Shown: positions 36,837 to 47,412, counted from the stretch's first letter. The stretch is 64,000 bases of DNA from Algoriphagus hitonicola (GCF_900113375.1 NZ_FOPC01000010.1:118275-182274); one strand, 5' to 3'. Notes: a model not told the origin generated them from the letters alone. A program made the numbers and translations.

Positions 36837-38402
36837 ATGATCCAAATTCAGCCATCTGCAAATCCATCCAAATCCTCATATCTATGGATAGGACTTAGTT
36901 TTCTGGCTATGGTGATCATCTACTTTCTGCCGTGGCGCTTTCAGGTCAACGATGATGTGATTATGATGTGGTTGGTTTCGGGTATTTACACTGGCGAATC
37001 CGAAAATTATGCCGTGTTTATGCACCCCTTTCTGTCTTATTTACTTTCTTTCCTCTACCAGCATACCCCGACTGTTTCCTGGTACAGCATATATCAGTAT
37101 CTCCTGATTTTCTTATCATTTGCATTTGCGAGTAGCGTCATTCACCATTCTCTTCTTACAAAAAGAAGTAAAACCATTTACCAATCCATTTTACTTTTGG
37201 TTTCCCTCCACCTTTGCATTTTTCCCCAATTCACTTTAGTGGCTGGTTGGTCCGCTTTTGCAGCCTTCTTGTTACTAATGAATTTCCCAAAGAACAAACT
37301 AGTACTTGTATTCTCGATATTCCTATTTTTTTTCGCTGCTTTACTGCGGGCAGAGGCGAGCTTATTGATTTGGCTTGGTTTTGTTTGGTTTATGATTGCC
37401 AAATTTCAAAAAATCAAGGCTTTGCATCTCAGCATCGCCCTAATCCTTTTGCTTGTCTTGATAGGTTCCAAGAGTATATATGAAAATCAATCTGAATACA
37501 AAGGTTACCTAGAGTTCAACAAAGCAAGGCATCAGGTAATTGATCATCCAGTATTTTTCCAAAATACAATTGAAGAGGTATATTCAAACGATCCTAAATG
37601 GAAAGTATTTTCGCAATGGTTTATTCAGGAATCCCCTCCTACCCTCGCTGATCTAAATCTCCACTACAAAGAATTAAATTCACATTATTTTTCAATTAAA
37701 CATAGCTGGGTTTCTTTAATTCGATTGTTACAAGTCCACTTGACGGAGCTTTTCAAAAGCTTTCTGGCCTTAACTTTTTTAATACTCTATTGGATACATT
37801 ACAGAGGGAATAAAAAAATGCTCTTGTTTGCAATAGCATGGATCTTCTTTTTTTTGATTTTTAATCATTTCAACCATATACGGGGCAGGGTAATATTTCT
37901 TTTTTACTTGCCACTTTTACCACCGATTTTTGAACAAAGCCTTAGATTTAAAAACAAATTTATATTCGGACTTTCGCTAATCATCTTAGGGTTTTTATTA
38001 AGTATCCATATTTTTAATTTTCTGAATGAAGCCAAAAAAAGACAGTCCCAACTTAGTCAATATGAAAGCCTAATTGCTCAAAAAGCACTCGATACGCCCA
38101 TATATCTTGAAGGTTTTCCTCTAGAATATTTTTCCCGATACTTCAGCTCCGGTGAAAAAACTCCCTTCTTTATCGAAGGTTGGATAGCCAGAAGTCCATT
38201 TCAAACCAAAGCTTATCGAAGACTGGGATTCAAAGAATTAAATGATCTTGAAAGCTATTATCTAATTGCAGTTAAAGAAAAAGCACCATTTGATTTTCCT
38301 GACTATATGAACAGCCTAGGAGATGATTATGCGTTGATCGAAACTGAGGAAACTGCCGATCTGATCATGTATAGGTATAGTAAGAATAAAGAATTTAATT
38401 AG
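36837..38402 (+). CDS. Multi-pass membrane protein, probably envelope-polysaccharide related
   Basis: About 521 residues from the ATG at 36837 (MIQIQPS); a longer frame opens at 36741. Some ten hydrophobic segments, the first loop containing RFQVNDDVIMMWL, where paired aspartates after segment one recall GT-C glycosyltransferases. The C-terminal 110 residues are soluble. I do not recognise a named family. Its 3' end overlaps the convergent wzc-like gene by 4 bases. Confidence 0.6.
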   Translation: MIQIQPSANPSKSSYLWIGLSFLAMVIIYFLPWRFQVNDDVIMMWLVSGIYTGESENYAVFMHPFLSYLLSFLYQHTPTVSWYSIYQYLLIFLSFAFASSVIHHSLLTKRSKTIYQSILLLVSLHLCIFPQFTLVAGWSAFAAFLLLMNFPKNKLVLVFSIFLFFFAALLRAEASLLIWLGFVWFMIAKFQKIKALHLSIALILLLVLIGSKSIYENQSEYKGYLEFNKARHQVIDHPVFFQNTIEEVYSNDPKWKVFSQWFIQESPPTLADLNLHYKELNSHYFSIKHSWVSLIRLLQVHLTELFKSFLALTFLILYWIHYRGNKKMLLFAIAWIFFFLIFNHFNHIRGRVIFLFYLPLLPPIFEQSLRFKNKFIFGLSLIILGFLLSIHIFNFLNEAKKRQSQLSQYESLIAQKALDTPIYLEGFPLEYFSRYFSSGEKTPFFIEGWIARSPFQTKAYRRLGFKELNDLESYYLIAVKEKAPFDFPDYMNSLGDDYALIETEETADLIMYRYSKNKEFN

Positions 38403-40852
38403 ACTCTGAATTTCTCCAATAGTTTGTTGACCCATGGAGATCTTTTTCTTGGTTCCTCCTGATCATAATAGGCACCGGTATATTCATTTTTGCGCATATA
38501 GGAATAATTATAGCCATAGCCATAATTATAACCTCCAAAATCATACACATCCAGACCAGCCTTCAGTCCATTAAATACCGCATAAATATTATCTACCTGG
38601 TCATTGGCATAGAGATCATTGATCATCAGGAGGTAGCGCTTATGCGTAAAATCCTGTCTGACGATATACAGATTTACATCCGAGAACCGAAGTAAATCCA
38701 TCGTTTCGGAAACCAATCCAATCGGTGGAGTATCCATCACCACCACATCAAAATCTTCTTTCAGGGAATTCAGAAAATCTGTCATTTTATCCTTTAGCAA
38801 CAGTTCCGCAGGATTGGGAGGAATCGGACCCGAAGGAACCACATAGAGATTTTCATACTTGGTCTTAACGATTATCTCCTCTCGATCTGCTTTATCAACC
38901 AAAAAATTGGACAATCCAGTAGTATTCTGTACACCCAAATACTCGGAGATTTTTGGTCTTCTTAAATCCAAGCCGATCAGGATGGTTTTCTTTCCACTCA
39001 AAGCAATGGCAGAAGCCAAATTGATACTCACGAAAGTTTTGCCCTCACCGGAAACGGAGGAGGTGATCAAAATCCGCTTGCAGGATTTCTCACTGGCAAT
39101 GTAAAACAAAGCCGATCTCAAGGACCTAAAGGATTCTGAAACCATGGATTTTGGATGCTCCTGCACCAACAAATTTGTATCCTTGGTACTATAGCCAATG
39201 GTACCCAAAAGTGGAATTCGAAGTACATTCTTTAATTGAACCTGGTCAACAATCTTATTATTGAGATAATGATAAAGGATCAAAAGCAATAATGGAATAA
39301 AAAGGCCAAGACCAAAAGCCAAGCCATAATTCTGCGATTTCTTTGGGAAAATCAAATTTCCTCTTCGAGCATAATCCAAGATCGAATTATCAGAAATATT
39401 GGATGCCTGGGCAATGCCAGCCTCTGCTCTTTTTTCCAATAAATAATTATATAGATTTTCCCGCAGTTTAAACTCCCTACTCAAAGCCATGAAATCCGAT
39501 TCGGCCTGAGGCAGTTTAGAAAATTCCACTCCTTCGGATTCTAATTTGGCAATAGCACGATCCTTCCTATCTCTGGTATTCTCTACCAGATTATCCATGT
39601 TTTCAAAAATATTCTCACGAATCTTGGTGATCTGCTCATCAAGCTCCAATACATTGGGATGATTTTCATTGACACTAGCTAGAAGTTTTCGCCTTTGTAA
39701 AGAAATATCAATCAGGTTACTAACTAAGCTATTTAATAGGCCATCATTGATCCCAACTAAGGAGGGAGCCAGAATATCTGAATAGTCTTTCCCTTTTTCA
39801 ATTAAATAAGCTTGTAAAGAGAGGTAATATTGCAGTTCGAAATCGATGGATTGGATTTGATCTTCCAAACTCTGGATATTCCCTAATACTCCCCCGAATT
39901 CAGAATTGATATCAAGGAGTTTATTCTCAACTTTGAAGTTTAGTATCCGTCTTTCTACGGCCTTCAATGAATCCTCCACGATAAACAACTGCTCTTCCAA
40001 AAATTTGAGCGTGTTTTCAGTCATTTGGTTTTTTTCCTTCAGACTATACTCAATGTAGGCATCCATCAGGGCATTGACATAATCACGGCCCTTTTCCACC
40101 ACTTTGGTATTCATGATTACCTGAAGGACAGTTCCGTAGCTGTTAATGGGTCTTACCGTGATCCCTCTGGAATAATCGTCTATGATATTCATCTGACTAT
40201 GAATCATAAAGGACAGCTTATCCCCAGTTCTAAGATTCTTGACTTTTTTGATTTTAAAGCTACTATTAGGTGACTGTATTTCTTCGTCGAAGGTATAAAC
40301 CTTATTCAAAATCGCATCATCCACCGGACCATCTGCTTTGGCATTGAGAAAATCAAAAAAACCGGACTCCTCACGGGTAAGCATAAATTCATCCTCATTG
40401 ACCATGGTAAAGGTAATCTCCCCCATCTCCATCTGGGGAAAATCCGGATCTACTTCCACATAGATTGGAGACTGATCATAGAGCTCCACCTCCTTGATAT
40501 TGGTCGAGGCGTAATAGGTCACATTGAAGTGCAAATTGCTCAAGGCTTCGGCTGCCAAATTTTTGGAAGTCAGTAAGAGAATGTCGTTTTCCAGATTATA
40601 GGCTCCCGAAAAAATATTGGATCTGTCCAAAATCCGCATCTCCGGACTGGAGTTTTGCTTGATCAAAATACTGCCTTGTACCTCATATTCCTCCACCGAA
40701 TAGCGATGAAACAAAAAGGTTATGATCAAGCCCAAGAATATACTGGTGACGTACAAGGGCCAATATCTGAAATACTTAATCAGGTAGTATTTGATATCAA
40801 TGGGTTTGATATCTTCCTGAAACTTGGACATATCTACCTTGCCATCAATCAT
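38399..40852 (-). CDS. Polysaccharide co-polymerase/tyrosine autokinase (Wzc-like)
   Basis: 817 residues. Wzz domain with two membrane segments (about 35-55 and near 505-525) and a long periplasmic coiled coil; then a cytoplasmic BY-kinase domain with Walker A SSVSGEGKT (K605), Walker A' ILIGLDLRRPK and Walker B VVMDTPPIG. The tail is a tyrosine cluster (YNYGYGYNYSYM), the autophosphorylation site of such kinases. It controls chain length and export of an exopolysaccharide. It overlaps the wza-like gene by 4 bases. Confidence 0.93.
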   Translation of the reverse strand: MIDGKVDMSKFQEDIKPIDIKYYLIKYFRYWPLYVTSIFLGLIITFLFHRYSVEEYEVQGSILIKQNSSPEMRILDRSNIFSGAYNLENDILLLTSKNLAAEALSNLHFNVTYYASTNIKEVELYDQSPIYVEVDPDFPQMEMGEITFTMVNEDEFMLTREESGFFDFLNAKADGPVDDAILNKVYTFDEEIQSPNSSFKIKKVKNLRTGDKLSFMIHSQMNIIDDYSRGITVRPINSYGTVLQVIMNTKVVEKGRDYVNALMDAYIEYSLKEKNQMTENTLKFLEEQLFIVEDSLKAVERRILNFKVENKLLDINSEFGGVLGNIQSLEDQIQSIDFELQYYLSLQAYLIEKGKDYSDILAPSLVGINDGLLNSLVSNLIDISLQRRKLLASVNENHPNVLELDEQITKIRENIFENMDNLVENTRDRKDRAIAKLESEGVEFSKLPQAESDFMALSREFKLRENLYNYLLEKRAEAGIAQASNISDNSILDYARRGNLIFPKKSQNYGLAFGLGLFIPLLLLILYHYLNNKIVDQVQLKNVLRIPLLGTIGYSTKDTNLLVQEHPKSMVSESFRSLRSALFYIASEKSCKRILITSSVSGEGKTFVSINLASAIALSGKKTILIGLDLRRPKISEYLGVQNTTGLSNFLVDKADREEIIVKTKYENLYVVPSGPIPPNPAELLLKDKMTDFLNSLKEDFDVVVMDTPPIGLVSETMDLLRFSDVNLYIVRQDFTHKRYLLMINDLYANDQVDNIYAVFNGLKAGLDVYDFGGYNYGYGYNYSYMRKNEYTGAYYDQEEPRKRSPWVNKLLEKFRV

Positions 40853-41661
40853 AAATTTCTGGTCAAAAGAGCGGATAATAAAATCAAGGAAGAACCAATG
40901 GAAATAATCAAACCCAAGGAGGAGGAAAGGTTTTCAGCATTTCCAAATTGTCGGATATTCATAGGCTCTAAGTACAAGATATCATTGGGCTGGATAAAAT
41001 AAAAGGGTGAGGCCAATAAGGACCGATCATGAAGGTTGATTTGGTGGATTTTACTTCCCCCATCGTATTGGCGAATGATAAACAGCTGATTTCGCTTCGC
41101 CAAAATATTACTTTCCCCGGCCACGGATAAGGCATCAAAAATTGTCGCCCGGTTTTTAAGAATAACCTGGGTTCCGCTATTATTAAATTCTCCCAACGCA
41201 GTGAATCGGATCCCTCCTATTCTAAGCTTCACAAACACATCCTCTTTAAAATAAACATTTATGGCATTCTGAACCTTCTTCTGGGCTTCTTTTTCGCTCA
41301 TTCCGCCAATCTCAATTCTCCCTAACTTGGGTAACTCTACGAATCCCTCCTTGTCTATGCTATAACCCGTAAAATAGAACATATCACTTACTCCTCCACC
41401 TCCGCCACCTTGACGCATCATTCGCGAGCCCTGAAATTCAAAAGCCTGGGTGAGTTCCTCATCTGAACTCGCAAAATCAATATCTACAATATCAAAAGGT
41501 TGAAGAATATACTCATACTCAACCTCGGCGAAAGGAATAAATTCATCCAATCCGATCGGCTCATTTCCCGGAAGATTCTGCAAATAAGTGATCCGCTTGT
41601 TGCTGATACAAGACGAAAATATAGTTGTAAATACAAGTAAAAGGAATAGGCGCTGCATCAC
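40849..41661 (-). CDS. Polysaccharide export lipoprotein (Wza-like)
   Basis: 270 residues. Lipoprotein signal (FSSCIS), Poly_export domain (YILQPFDIVDIDF), an SLBB-type domain (TALGEFNNSGTQVI) and a C-terminal hydrophobic helix, as in short Bacteroidota Wza proteins. It should form the outer-membrane channel for the polymer. Overlaps wzc-like by 4 and the deacetylase gene by 4 bases. Confidence 0.92.
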   Translation of the reverse strand: MMQRLFLLLVFTTIFSSCISNKRITYLQNLPGNEPIGLDEFIPFAEVEYEYILQPFDIVDIDFASSDEELTQAFEFQGSRMMRQGGGGGGVSDMFYFTGYSIDKEGFVELPKLGRIEIGGMSEKEAQKKVQNAINVYFKEDVFVKLRIGGIRFTALGEFNNSGTQVILKNRATIFDALSVAGESNILAKRNQLFIIRQYDGGSKIHQINLHDRSLLASPFYFIQPNDILYLEPMNIRQFGNAENLSSSLGLIISIGSSLILLSALLTRNL

Positions 41662-42671
41662 TGATAATTTACGGAAAAATTTTGATCAGAGGATTTATCT
41701 TTCTTTTTTGAATTCATTATATTCTCTGCCAACTCATTCATACTCATACTTTGAAGTCCTTTAGACTTTGTCAATTCATTAATAAAAATCAACAAATCTT
41801 CTAAAACTTGTAAATTTTCTTTGGGTAAATGTCCAAAATTATGCGGATGCCACCATAAGTGATAAATTTCATTTCGCTTACAGGATTCTACGAGTTCCGA
41901 CTTGATTCGCTTTATCCGCAACTGATTAAAAACCGAACCCTTTCTATAGGGTCTCAAAAGCCTAGAAGCAGGGATTTCTATGGACTCACCACTTATTTTT
42001 GGTTCGGAATAGCTACTCCGCTTGCCTAAAGGATACAAAGTGTCACCCGTTCTAAATATTTTCTTCGCTAAACTCTCTTCTACGGCGTTTTCCCAGAACC
42101 AGTCTTTCGGATTTGTTCTGAAATTTTTAAACCCCAAATCCATGGCAGCTTGAATACTATTCTCGTCGTATTGATTGCGAGGAAATACCAAAGAAACAGG
42201 CTCAATACCTAATTTATCCTGACTTATCTTTTTGCTTGCACTCAAATCTGCCTGAAATGCGGCGAGATCAGCTCCTTTTTCCAGTGTATAAAAATGGGAG
42301 AATGTATGCGAAGCGATCTCTTGACCGGAAGTTTGACTCACATCCAAAGCTAAATCCGGAGCAAATAAACCATTTAAACCGGGTCGATCTTTCGCCCATT
42401 CATAGGCCGAATACTTTGGCTGTTCATAATTTGGAAGCCGGTTGGGCCTATACGATTCCCACTCTTCCCAATTTTTCGCCAAAAGCATTCCTACTGTGGC
42501 CCAAGTAGCATGAATTTTATATTTTTCAAATAGCCTGAGAATCTTTGGAACAGCATATTGAGTCCCTGCATAATAGGCCTGATAATCTGCTAAGGAATAT
42601 TTATCAAACCTTCCCCAGTGAAGTTCGAAATCTAAAGAAATTACAATAACAGGTCGCTCCAAATTCAACAC
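41658..42671 (-). CDS. Polysaccharide deacetylase (NodB-type, CE4-like)
   Basis: 337 residues. ISLDFELHWG at the N-terminus supplies the catalytic aspartates, and EIASHTFSHFY holds the metal-binding H-x3-H pair of carbohydrate esterase family 4. LWWHPHNFGH is a late conserved histidine motif. No signal peptide, so it probably acts on a cytoplasmic or lipid-linked intermediate. Within the exopolysaccharide operon. Confidence 0.87.
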   Translation of the reverse strand: MLNLERPVIVISLDFELHWGRFDKYSLADYQAYYAGTQYAVPKILRLFEKYKIHATWATVGMLLAKNWEEWESYRPNRLPNYEQPKYSAYEWAKDRPGLNGLFAPDLALDVSQTSGQEIASHTFSHFYTLEKGADLAAFQADLSASKKISQDKLGIEPVSLVFPRNQYDENSIQAAMDLGFKNFRTNPKDWFWENAVEESLAKKIFRTGDTLYPLGKRSSYSEPKISGESIEIPASRLLRPYRKGSVFNQLRIKRIKSELVESCKRNEIYHLWWHPHNFGHLPKENLQVLEDLLIFINELTKSKGLQSMSMNELAENIMNSKKKDKSSDQNFSVNYQ

Positions 42672-42675
42672 AAAT

Positions 42676-43848
42676 TCATTGAGATTTTCTGATTATGAAA
42701 GGCCAAATTAACCATAGGAAACTGATATACAAAAAAGGAAGCCAAACAGATTTCATTCGATAAAAAAGTCCATAATTATTTAATGTCATTGAATACAGAA
42801 AAAACATCAATAAAGTGAGTAATAAAAAATAAGATAAGGCAAGGGGAAGTCGCTTTAATTTTCTAAATCCCAATAAAATAGCTGCAAAAAACAAACCTAA
42901 CATCAGCAAGTTTTCTAGTGCAAAAATTAAAGAATAGATGTCCCAAATTTCCCAGATAAATGGCCGAAAAAAAACCGAAATCAATCGAAATATCCAAGAG
43001 TATCCCAACATAGGCAACTCGGTATGAGCCTGATAAGCACTCAAAAACTCCATTTGCTCCTGACTCAATCGCATAAATTCCGAAAAAGATATGGCCTCCA
43101 AATGACTATAAGCCCACAGCCACCTAGCCCCTAAATATAAAACAGGCAAAAGTCCAAAAACCAATCCTATTCCCACCCGTTTTTGACTCCCTGATTTTTT
43201 CCAAAATAAAATCAACAACCAGAAAACGAAGAGTAAACCGATCAAAGGTTTAACCAAAAAAACCAAAAGCCAGAAAATCAGCGTGAGATAGACACTCTTA
43301 TCCTGTGAAAAGGAGAAATAAAACAGACCCATCAAACCCAAAAACAAAAGTGCTTCTTTACTGACTCCCGCTGTCCAAAAATGAATACCGGGAAACCACC
43401 AAATCAAAAATGGAAGATACCGGATCAGGCTTTTATTTTTAACCCTCTCAAATAGTCGCTCCGTCAGCAATGCCCCAAAGATCAATCCTATAAATGACAA
43501 GAAACCATACCCTAAATTCCCAGACAAAAAACTTAAATCCAGCACTTTATAGGGGATATAATTCAACCATTGGATAAAAAAAGTTGAAAAGCCAAAATAG
43601 CCCATCCAGGATTGGGCGTATTGGGATAAATCAGCGCTCACCTCCCAATACCGAATCGCATCCCCTCCCTGTGAAGTCAAATACTGATGATAAAAAAAGC
43701 TAAAGCCAACATGATAGAGTCCCAATGCAATCAACTGAAACCGAATAAATCTGGAAGAATGCGTAGGGAAAACCCAATAATAAAATAAAGCCACACTTAG
43801 ACCCAAAATCAAAAAAAACACGAGCACATCTTTCCCTTCAATCAACAT
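42676..43848 (-). CDS. Putative oligosaccharide repeat-unit polymerase
   Basis: 390 residues with about eleven hydrophobic segments. The loop SQGGDAIRYWE and the motif WFPGIHFWTAGVSKEALLF resemble the polymerase-like proteins of Bacteroidota capsule clusters, but identity to Wzy cannot be proven from sequence alone. It overlaps the glycosyltransferase gene by 7 bases and precedes the deacetylase gene by 4. Confidence 0.65.
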   Translation of the reverse strand: MLIEGKDVLVFFLILGLSVALFYYWVFPTHSSRFIRFQLIALGLYHVGFSFFYHQYLTSQGGDAIRYWEVSADLSQYAQSWMGYFGFSTFFIQWLNYIPYKVLDLSFLSGNLGYGFLSFIGLIFGALLTERLFERVKNKSLIRYLPFLIWWFPGIHFWTAGVSKEALLFLGLMGLFYFSFSQDKSVYLTLIFWLLVFLVKPLIGLLFVFWLLILFWKKSGSQKRVGIGLVFGLLPVLYLGARWLWAYSHLEAISFSEFMRLSQEQMEFLSAYQAHTELPMLGYSWIFRLISVFFRPFIWEIWDIYSLIFALENLLMLGLFFAAILLGFRKLKRLPLALSYFLLLTLLMFFLYSMTLNNYGLFYRMKSVWLPFLYISFLWLIWPFIIRKSQ

Positions 43849-45023
43849 CCCAATGCCCTCCCATAGCTCATTGCTGACTGCTCAAGGGAATATAACTGTA
43901 GTCCAAGTTCCCTGGCTTCCAAATGGATTTCAGGTGACAATCCCATCAACCAATCCAAGATCTGATCCAAATTTTGATCGGCTAAAAAGCAGGATTCTTG
44001 ACCTCCCAGTTCCTGCCGAAGATCCCCGATCTCAGGACTCAGCCAAACAGGCAAGCCACAAAGTAAATATTCTCCCAATTTAATTGGAGCCAATCCCTTT
44101 AGCGAAGGAGCGGGAGTCCGCAGGCAAATCCCCAAGTCTGCGGCCGATAGATAAGCCTGGATTTCTTTAAAAGCACCTTCAATGCTCATTACCCGATCCT
44201 TAAGTGAAAGCGGTAAATTTTGTTCCATCCAACTGCTGTTTCTACTAAGAATAAGCAGCTTCAATCTGGAATCCCGTTCCATCAATTCAAACACGGGTTT
44301 CAGGTAATAGGCATTTCCCAGCGAACCGGAGTGCACCAATACTTTTTCATCTGCCCTGATTCCCCATTTCGCGCGAAAAGTCGTTCGTGAATTTTCATTC
44401 CGCTGAAATAGCTGCGGGTCTCGCCCATTAATTACTTTGAAAAATTTATTAGGATTCAATTCCCGATTTTCCTTCAGATGCCAATCGATGGCCGCGTTAC
44501 TTCGAGTAAGGATAATATCTGCCTTTTGTAGCATTTCCTTTTCGATTTTTACCAAAAAGCGATGTTGCCCAGAACCTTTTTTCAATCTCGAAAAATCAAT
44601 TCGCTCCTGAATCGGCAGACCATCAGCATCAAAAGCCAAGCGTGTAGCATTCCAATTTATTTGCCTAGCCAAAAATCGAATCAGTAAAGCAGGCATAGTA
44701 CTCCTTGGCATAATCCAATCAAAATTTTGAGAGCGGATCAGCTTCAAAACAACCTTTCTGCGAATCCAAAGTGAATAAATTGCCGCAAGACTTGCTACAG
44801 GCTTTCGATAAACTGAATAGTGGAAATATTTAATTTGCGCTTTTTCTGCAAGATGATTGATTCGGCTGACTTCAGATTTATCAGCCCAAGAAAACTGAAT
44901 AACACTCACTTCTAGGCCATATTTCTGGCTTAGCGCATCGAAAATCGGAAAAAAGAGCGTTTCCAAATAATTGCTCGTTCCCGAGTCCCAAGTGATAAAT
45001 AACAGTTTCTTTTTTTTCTCCAT
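43842..45023 (-). CDS. GT4-like glycosyltransferase
   Basis: 393 residues, GT-B fold: N-terminal Rossmann part (LLFITWDSGTSNYLETLFFP), C-terminal donor-binding part with VLVHSGSLGNAYYL and LGEYLLCGLPVWLSP. It should add a sugar to the lipid-linked repeat unit. The donor sugar is unknown. It follows the large membrane protein gene by 11 bases. Confidence 0.85.
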   Translation of the reverse strand: MEKKKKLLFITWDSGTSNYLETLFFPIFDALSQKYGLEVSVIQFSWADKSEVSRINHLAEKAQIKYFHYSVYRKPVASLAAIYSLWIRRKVVLKLIRSQNFDWIMPRSTMPALLIRFLARQINWNATRLAFDADGLPIQERIDFSRLKKGSGQHRFLVKIEKEMLQKADIILTRSNAAIDWHLKENRELNPNKFFKVINGRDPQLFQRNENSRTTFRAKWGIRADEKVLVHSGSLGNAYYLKPVFELMERDSRLKLLILSRNSSWMEQNLPLSLKDRVMSIEGAFKEIQAYLSAADLGICLRTPAPSLKGLAPIKLGEYLLCGLPVWLSPEIGDLRQELGGQESCFLADQNLDQILDWLMGLSPEIHLEARELGLQLYSLEQSAMSYGRALGC

Positions 45024-45034
45024 GCTGATCTCCT

Positions 45035-46711
45035 TTATTCTCCAGCGCTGATTTCATACAAATGTATTCTCCAGGCACTCTTAGGATGCTCAAAGATCCT
45101 TTTTAAAATCAGATGATCCGAATCCACCGGTAAGGCCGAAAGCAAATAATCTGCTTTGAGCTGATTTTTCAAATAACTGAAATCAAAGTCCAGGTCTCGA
45201 ACAGGAGCTTCATTTCGCCAAGAATACATAAAGTAATCATCCGGATATTGGGCATGTTGAAAATAGCACTTGTTTCCCCAATTCAAAAAATGCTTTTTTA
45301 ATGATTCGTCCTTTTTCAGTTCCGAAGCAATGGCCTGGTAGATTTTTAGCTTATGAGAGCGTTCATAGTTCTGCATATACCCATCCAGACTATGGAAACC
45401 GTGATACGTAGAGACTGCCGGAGGAATATTCAAATGAGCTATTCTCCGCTCCTTCCAATTTTCTCCAAGAAGGTTCTTGATTTCTGAATAGGATTCCGTC
45501 GCAAAATATTCCTTAAAACTTGGCACCTTTTGATTAATCAGCTTAAGGTCCTGATTGAGTAGATAACGCCACTCATATTGATAAACAAAAATATTGATCA
45601 GCAGAAGTATTGGAATCAGGATTTTTGCCCATCGGAAATTCAAAAGAGCCCAGCTTTGAATAAAGAAAGCAAAGAGGAAATAGGGAATCCAAAACTCAAA
45701 TCTCAGAAAATTCAGTGAAGCTAAAGAAGGAATTATTTTTCCCGCGAAAGTTAAAAGGCCCCCATGACTCAGAATGGATAAGAAAACACTAATGCCTAGG
45801 ACCATAAATAGATTCCAGACCGCTTTCATTTTTAGGGGATTTCCCTTGCCCAAAAAGAAAAACACCGAAGCAAGCAGAAGATAAATAGGTGCAAAATGAG
45901 CACCGCTTTGATTTCCAGACCAGAAAAAATCCCAAGGCATCAAATCCGACCAAATTCCAAAATCATAGGTAAAATCCTCTCGATGACTCTGAAATGCTTC
46001 ATTGAAAAAAAGGCCCTTAATCAAATGAATTTCTTGTAGGCCCCAGGCCATGCCCAAAATAATCAAACCCATAAATCCGAATTTCGGAAATCTTCTTTCC
46101 TTCAACCCAATCCAAATTCCCCAGGCCAAAAAGCCAAGCAGGAAATAGAAGCCTGCCAAAACCAATTTTGAATAAAAGGCATAAAAAACAAGAATTAAGA
46201 TATACTTCCAGGAGAATTTACCGGAGTATAGGCGATCAACTACCAAAACTACCAAAGGCAGCATCGCAATAGAAACTCCCCTATGAGGATAAAAGGCTAA
46301 GGTAGCCCAGAGCAGGGGAATCAAATTGAGAAGAAATGGACTGGTCAAAATACCAGATTGAGAGGATAACCAATAGCGAAAGGAGAAGTAGGCCAAGAGA
46401 ATAATCAAGCCTTTATTGACGATATATGCCGAGAGAATTGGAAAGAAGTAGTAGAGCAAGCCTTCGACATTAAAGGCAGAAGGATAGGTAAATCGGGGAC
46501 TTTCCAAAATCATTCCTTTCACCGGAGTATCCCAAGTTGAAAAAATCAGGCCTTGATCTTTGAGGGATTTCCACCAAGCGAGATTGGAATCCATGTTATC
46601 GGATACAGGAATAAAAACCTCTTCCCATTGCCACATATAGGGAAATAAAAGCAGTATCAGAACACCTACTGGGATAAGATAATTTAAATATGCTTTAGGA
46701 GGAGAGGACAT
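45035..46711 (-). CDS. Large membrane protein, DUF6044-like
   Basis: 558 residues, about twelve hydrophobic segments and a soluble C-terminal part (residues 390-558). FIPVSDNMDSNLAWWKSL after the first segment and the overall plan resemble DUF6044 proteins, which have a GT-C-like topology. Probably a polyprenyl-sugar-dependent glycosyltransferase, inferred from topology and operon. First gene of the six-gene minus-strand exopolysaccharide run. Confidence 0.6.
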   Translation of the reverse strand: MSSPPKAYLNYLIPVGVLILLLFPYMWQWEEVFIPVSDNMDSNLAWWKSLKDQGLIFSTWDTPVKGMILESPRFTYPSAFNVEGLLYYFFPILSAYIVNKGLIILLAYFSFRYWLSSQSGILTSPFLLNLIPLLWATLAFYPHRGVSIAMLPLVVLVVDRLYSGKFSWKYILILVFYAFYSKLVLAGFYFLLGFLAWGIWIGLKERRFPKFGFMGLIILGMAWGLQEIHLIKGLFFNEAFQSHREDFTYDFGIWSDLMPWDFFWSGNQSGAHFAPIYLLLASVFFFLGKGNPLKMKAVWNLFMVLGISVFLSILSHGGLLTFAGKIIPSLASLNFLRFEFWIPYFLFAFFIQSWALLNFRWAKILIPILLLINIFVYQYEWRYLLNQDLKLINQKVPSFKEYFATESYSEIKNLLGENWKERRIAHLNIPPAVSTYHGFHSLDGYMQNYERSHKLKIYQAIASELKKDESLKKHFLNWGNKCYFQHAQYPDDYFMYSWRNEAPVRDLDFDFSYLKNQLKADYLLSALPVDSDHLILKRIFEHPKSAWRIHLYEISAGE

Positions 46712-46924
46712 TTACCCGGCTTTGACATCGAATTTAGCAGGAAAGCTAGGAAAACCTGATTAAGGACCTCCGAAAAATGCTTGCTAAGGTAAAATGCGTT
46801 TATCTTGATCAGTGAATCGATTGGAGGTTTGAAAGTTTGGATGCCAAAGATTAGAGAAAAATTAGGCAGTCACAGTTGGCAGTAGGCTTTTCGGTTCTAT
46901 TAAATTCTTTGAGAAAGCTCCGAT

Positions 46925-47050
46925 GGAGTAAACTCCGTATGAAGAAGCGAGGAATAAGCAAGGAAATGCGGGATTTTGTCATGCCGAAAGAATCCCACCT
47001 CGGCCTGAGGATTTGATGGATATCAGCCTCGTTATGCCGAGGAGCCTGCC
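46925..47050 (+). repeat. Large structured repeat, diverged copy
   Basis: Lacks the 5' hairpin and both CCTGT palindromes. Keeps CTCCGTAT...ATGCGGGA, CCTCGGCCTGAGG and the closing GCCGAGGAG. Confidence 0.6.
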
Positions 47051-47070
47051 AATTTTCAAGTGGTAATGAT

Positions 47071-47102
47071 TATTGATTTATTGATTTATTGATTTATTGA
47101 TG
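47071..47102. repeat. Octanucleotide microsatellite (TATTGATT)n
   Basis: About four tandem copies of TATTGATT; shorter forms occur at the equivalent place beside other repeat copies (for example near 47875). Confidence 0.75.
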
Positions 47103-47217
47103 AATTGGGGAATTGTCGAAAGTTGAATTGATGGGAAGTTTGGAGATTGGTGATGTGTGACCTTTGTAAAAAGATATCGAATTTCGAATGAAAAATGATG
47201 AATTTCGAAGTGTGACG

Positions 47218-47412
47218 TTCAGAAAAATCCCGAAGTGCCTGTCCCGATTATCGGGAGCTTAAACTTTTCAATACCTGTGCGCCGCGGCGTAGCCCCGTAT
47301 GGAGCTGCGACTGAAAGGAGCTGCGGAATGCGGGGTTTGGTCACGACAAAATACCCCAACCTCGGCCCGAGGATTTGCCGGATATCTGCCTCGTGATGCC
47401 GAGGAGATAGAC
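47218..47412 (+). repeat. Large structured repeat, copy 3
   Basis: Full-length, with both CCTGT palindromes. Middle stem CCCCGTAT...ATGCGGGG carries the direct repeat GGAGCTGCG. Ends GCCGAGGAGATAG. Confidence 0.8.

Noticed and set aside
47071..47102. Tandem TATTGATT units considered as CRISPR-like
   Set aside because: Units are 8 bp, contiguous and without spacers; no cas genes.
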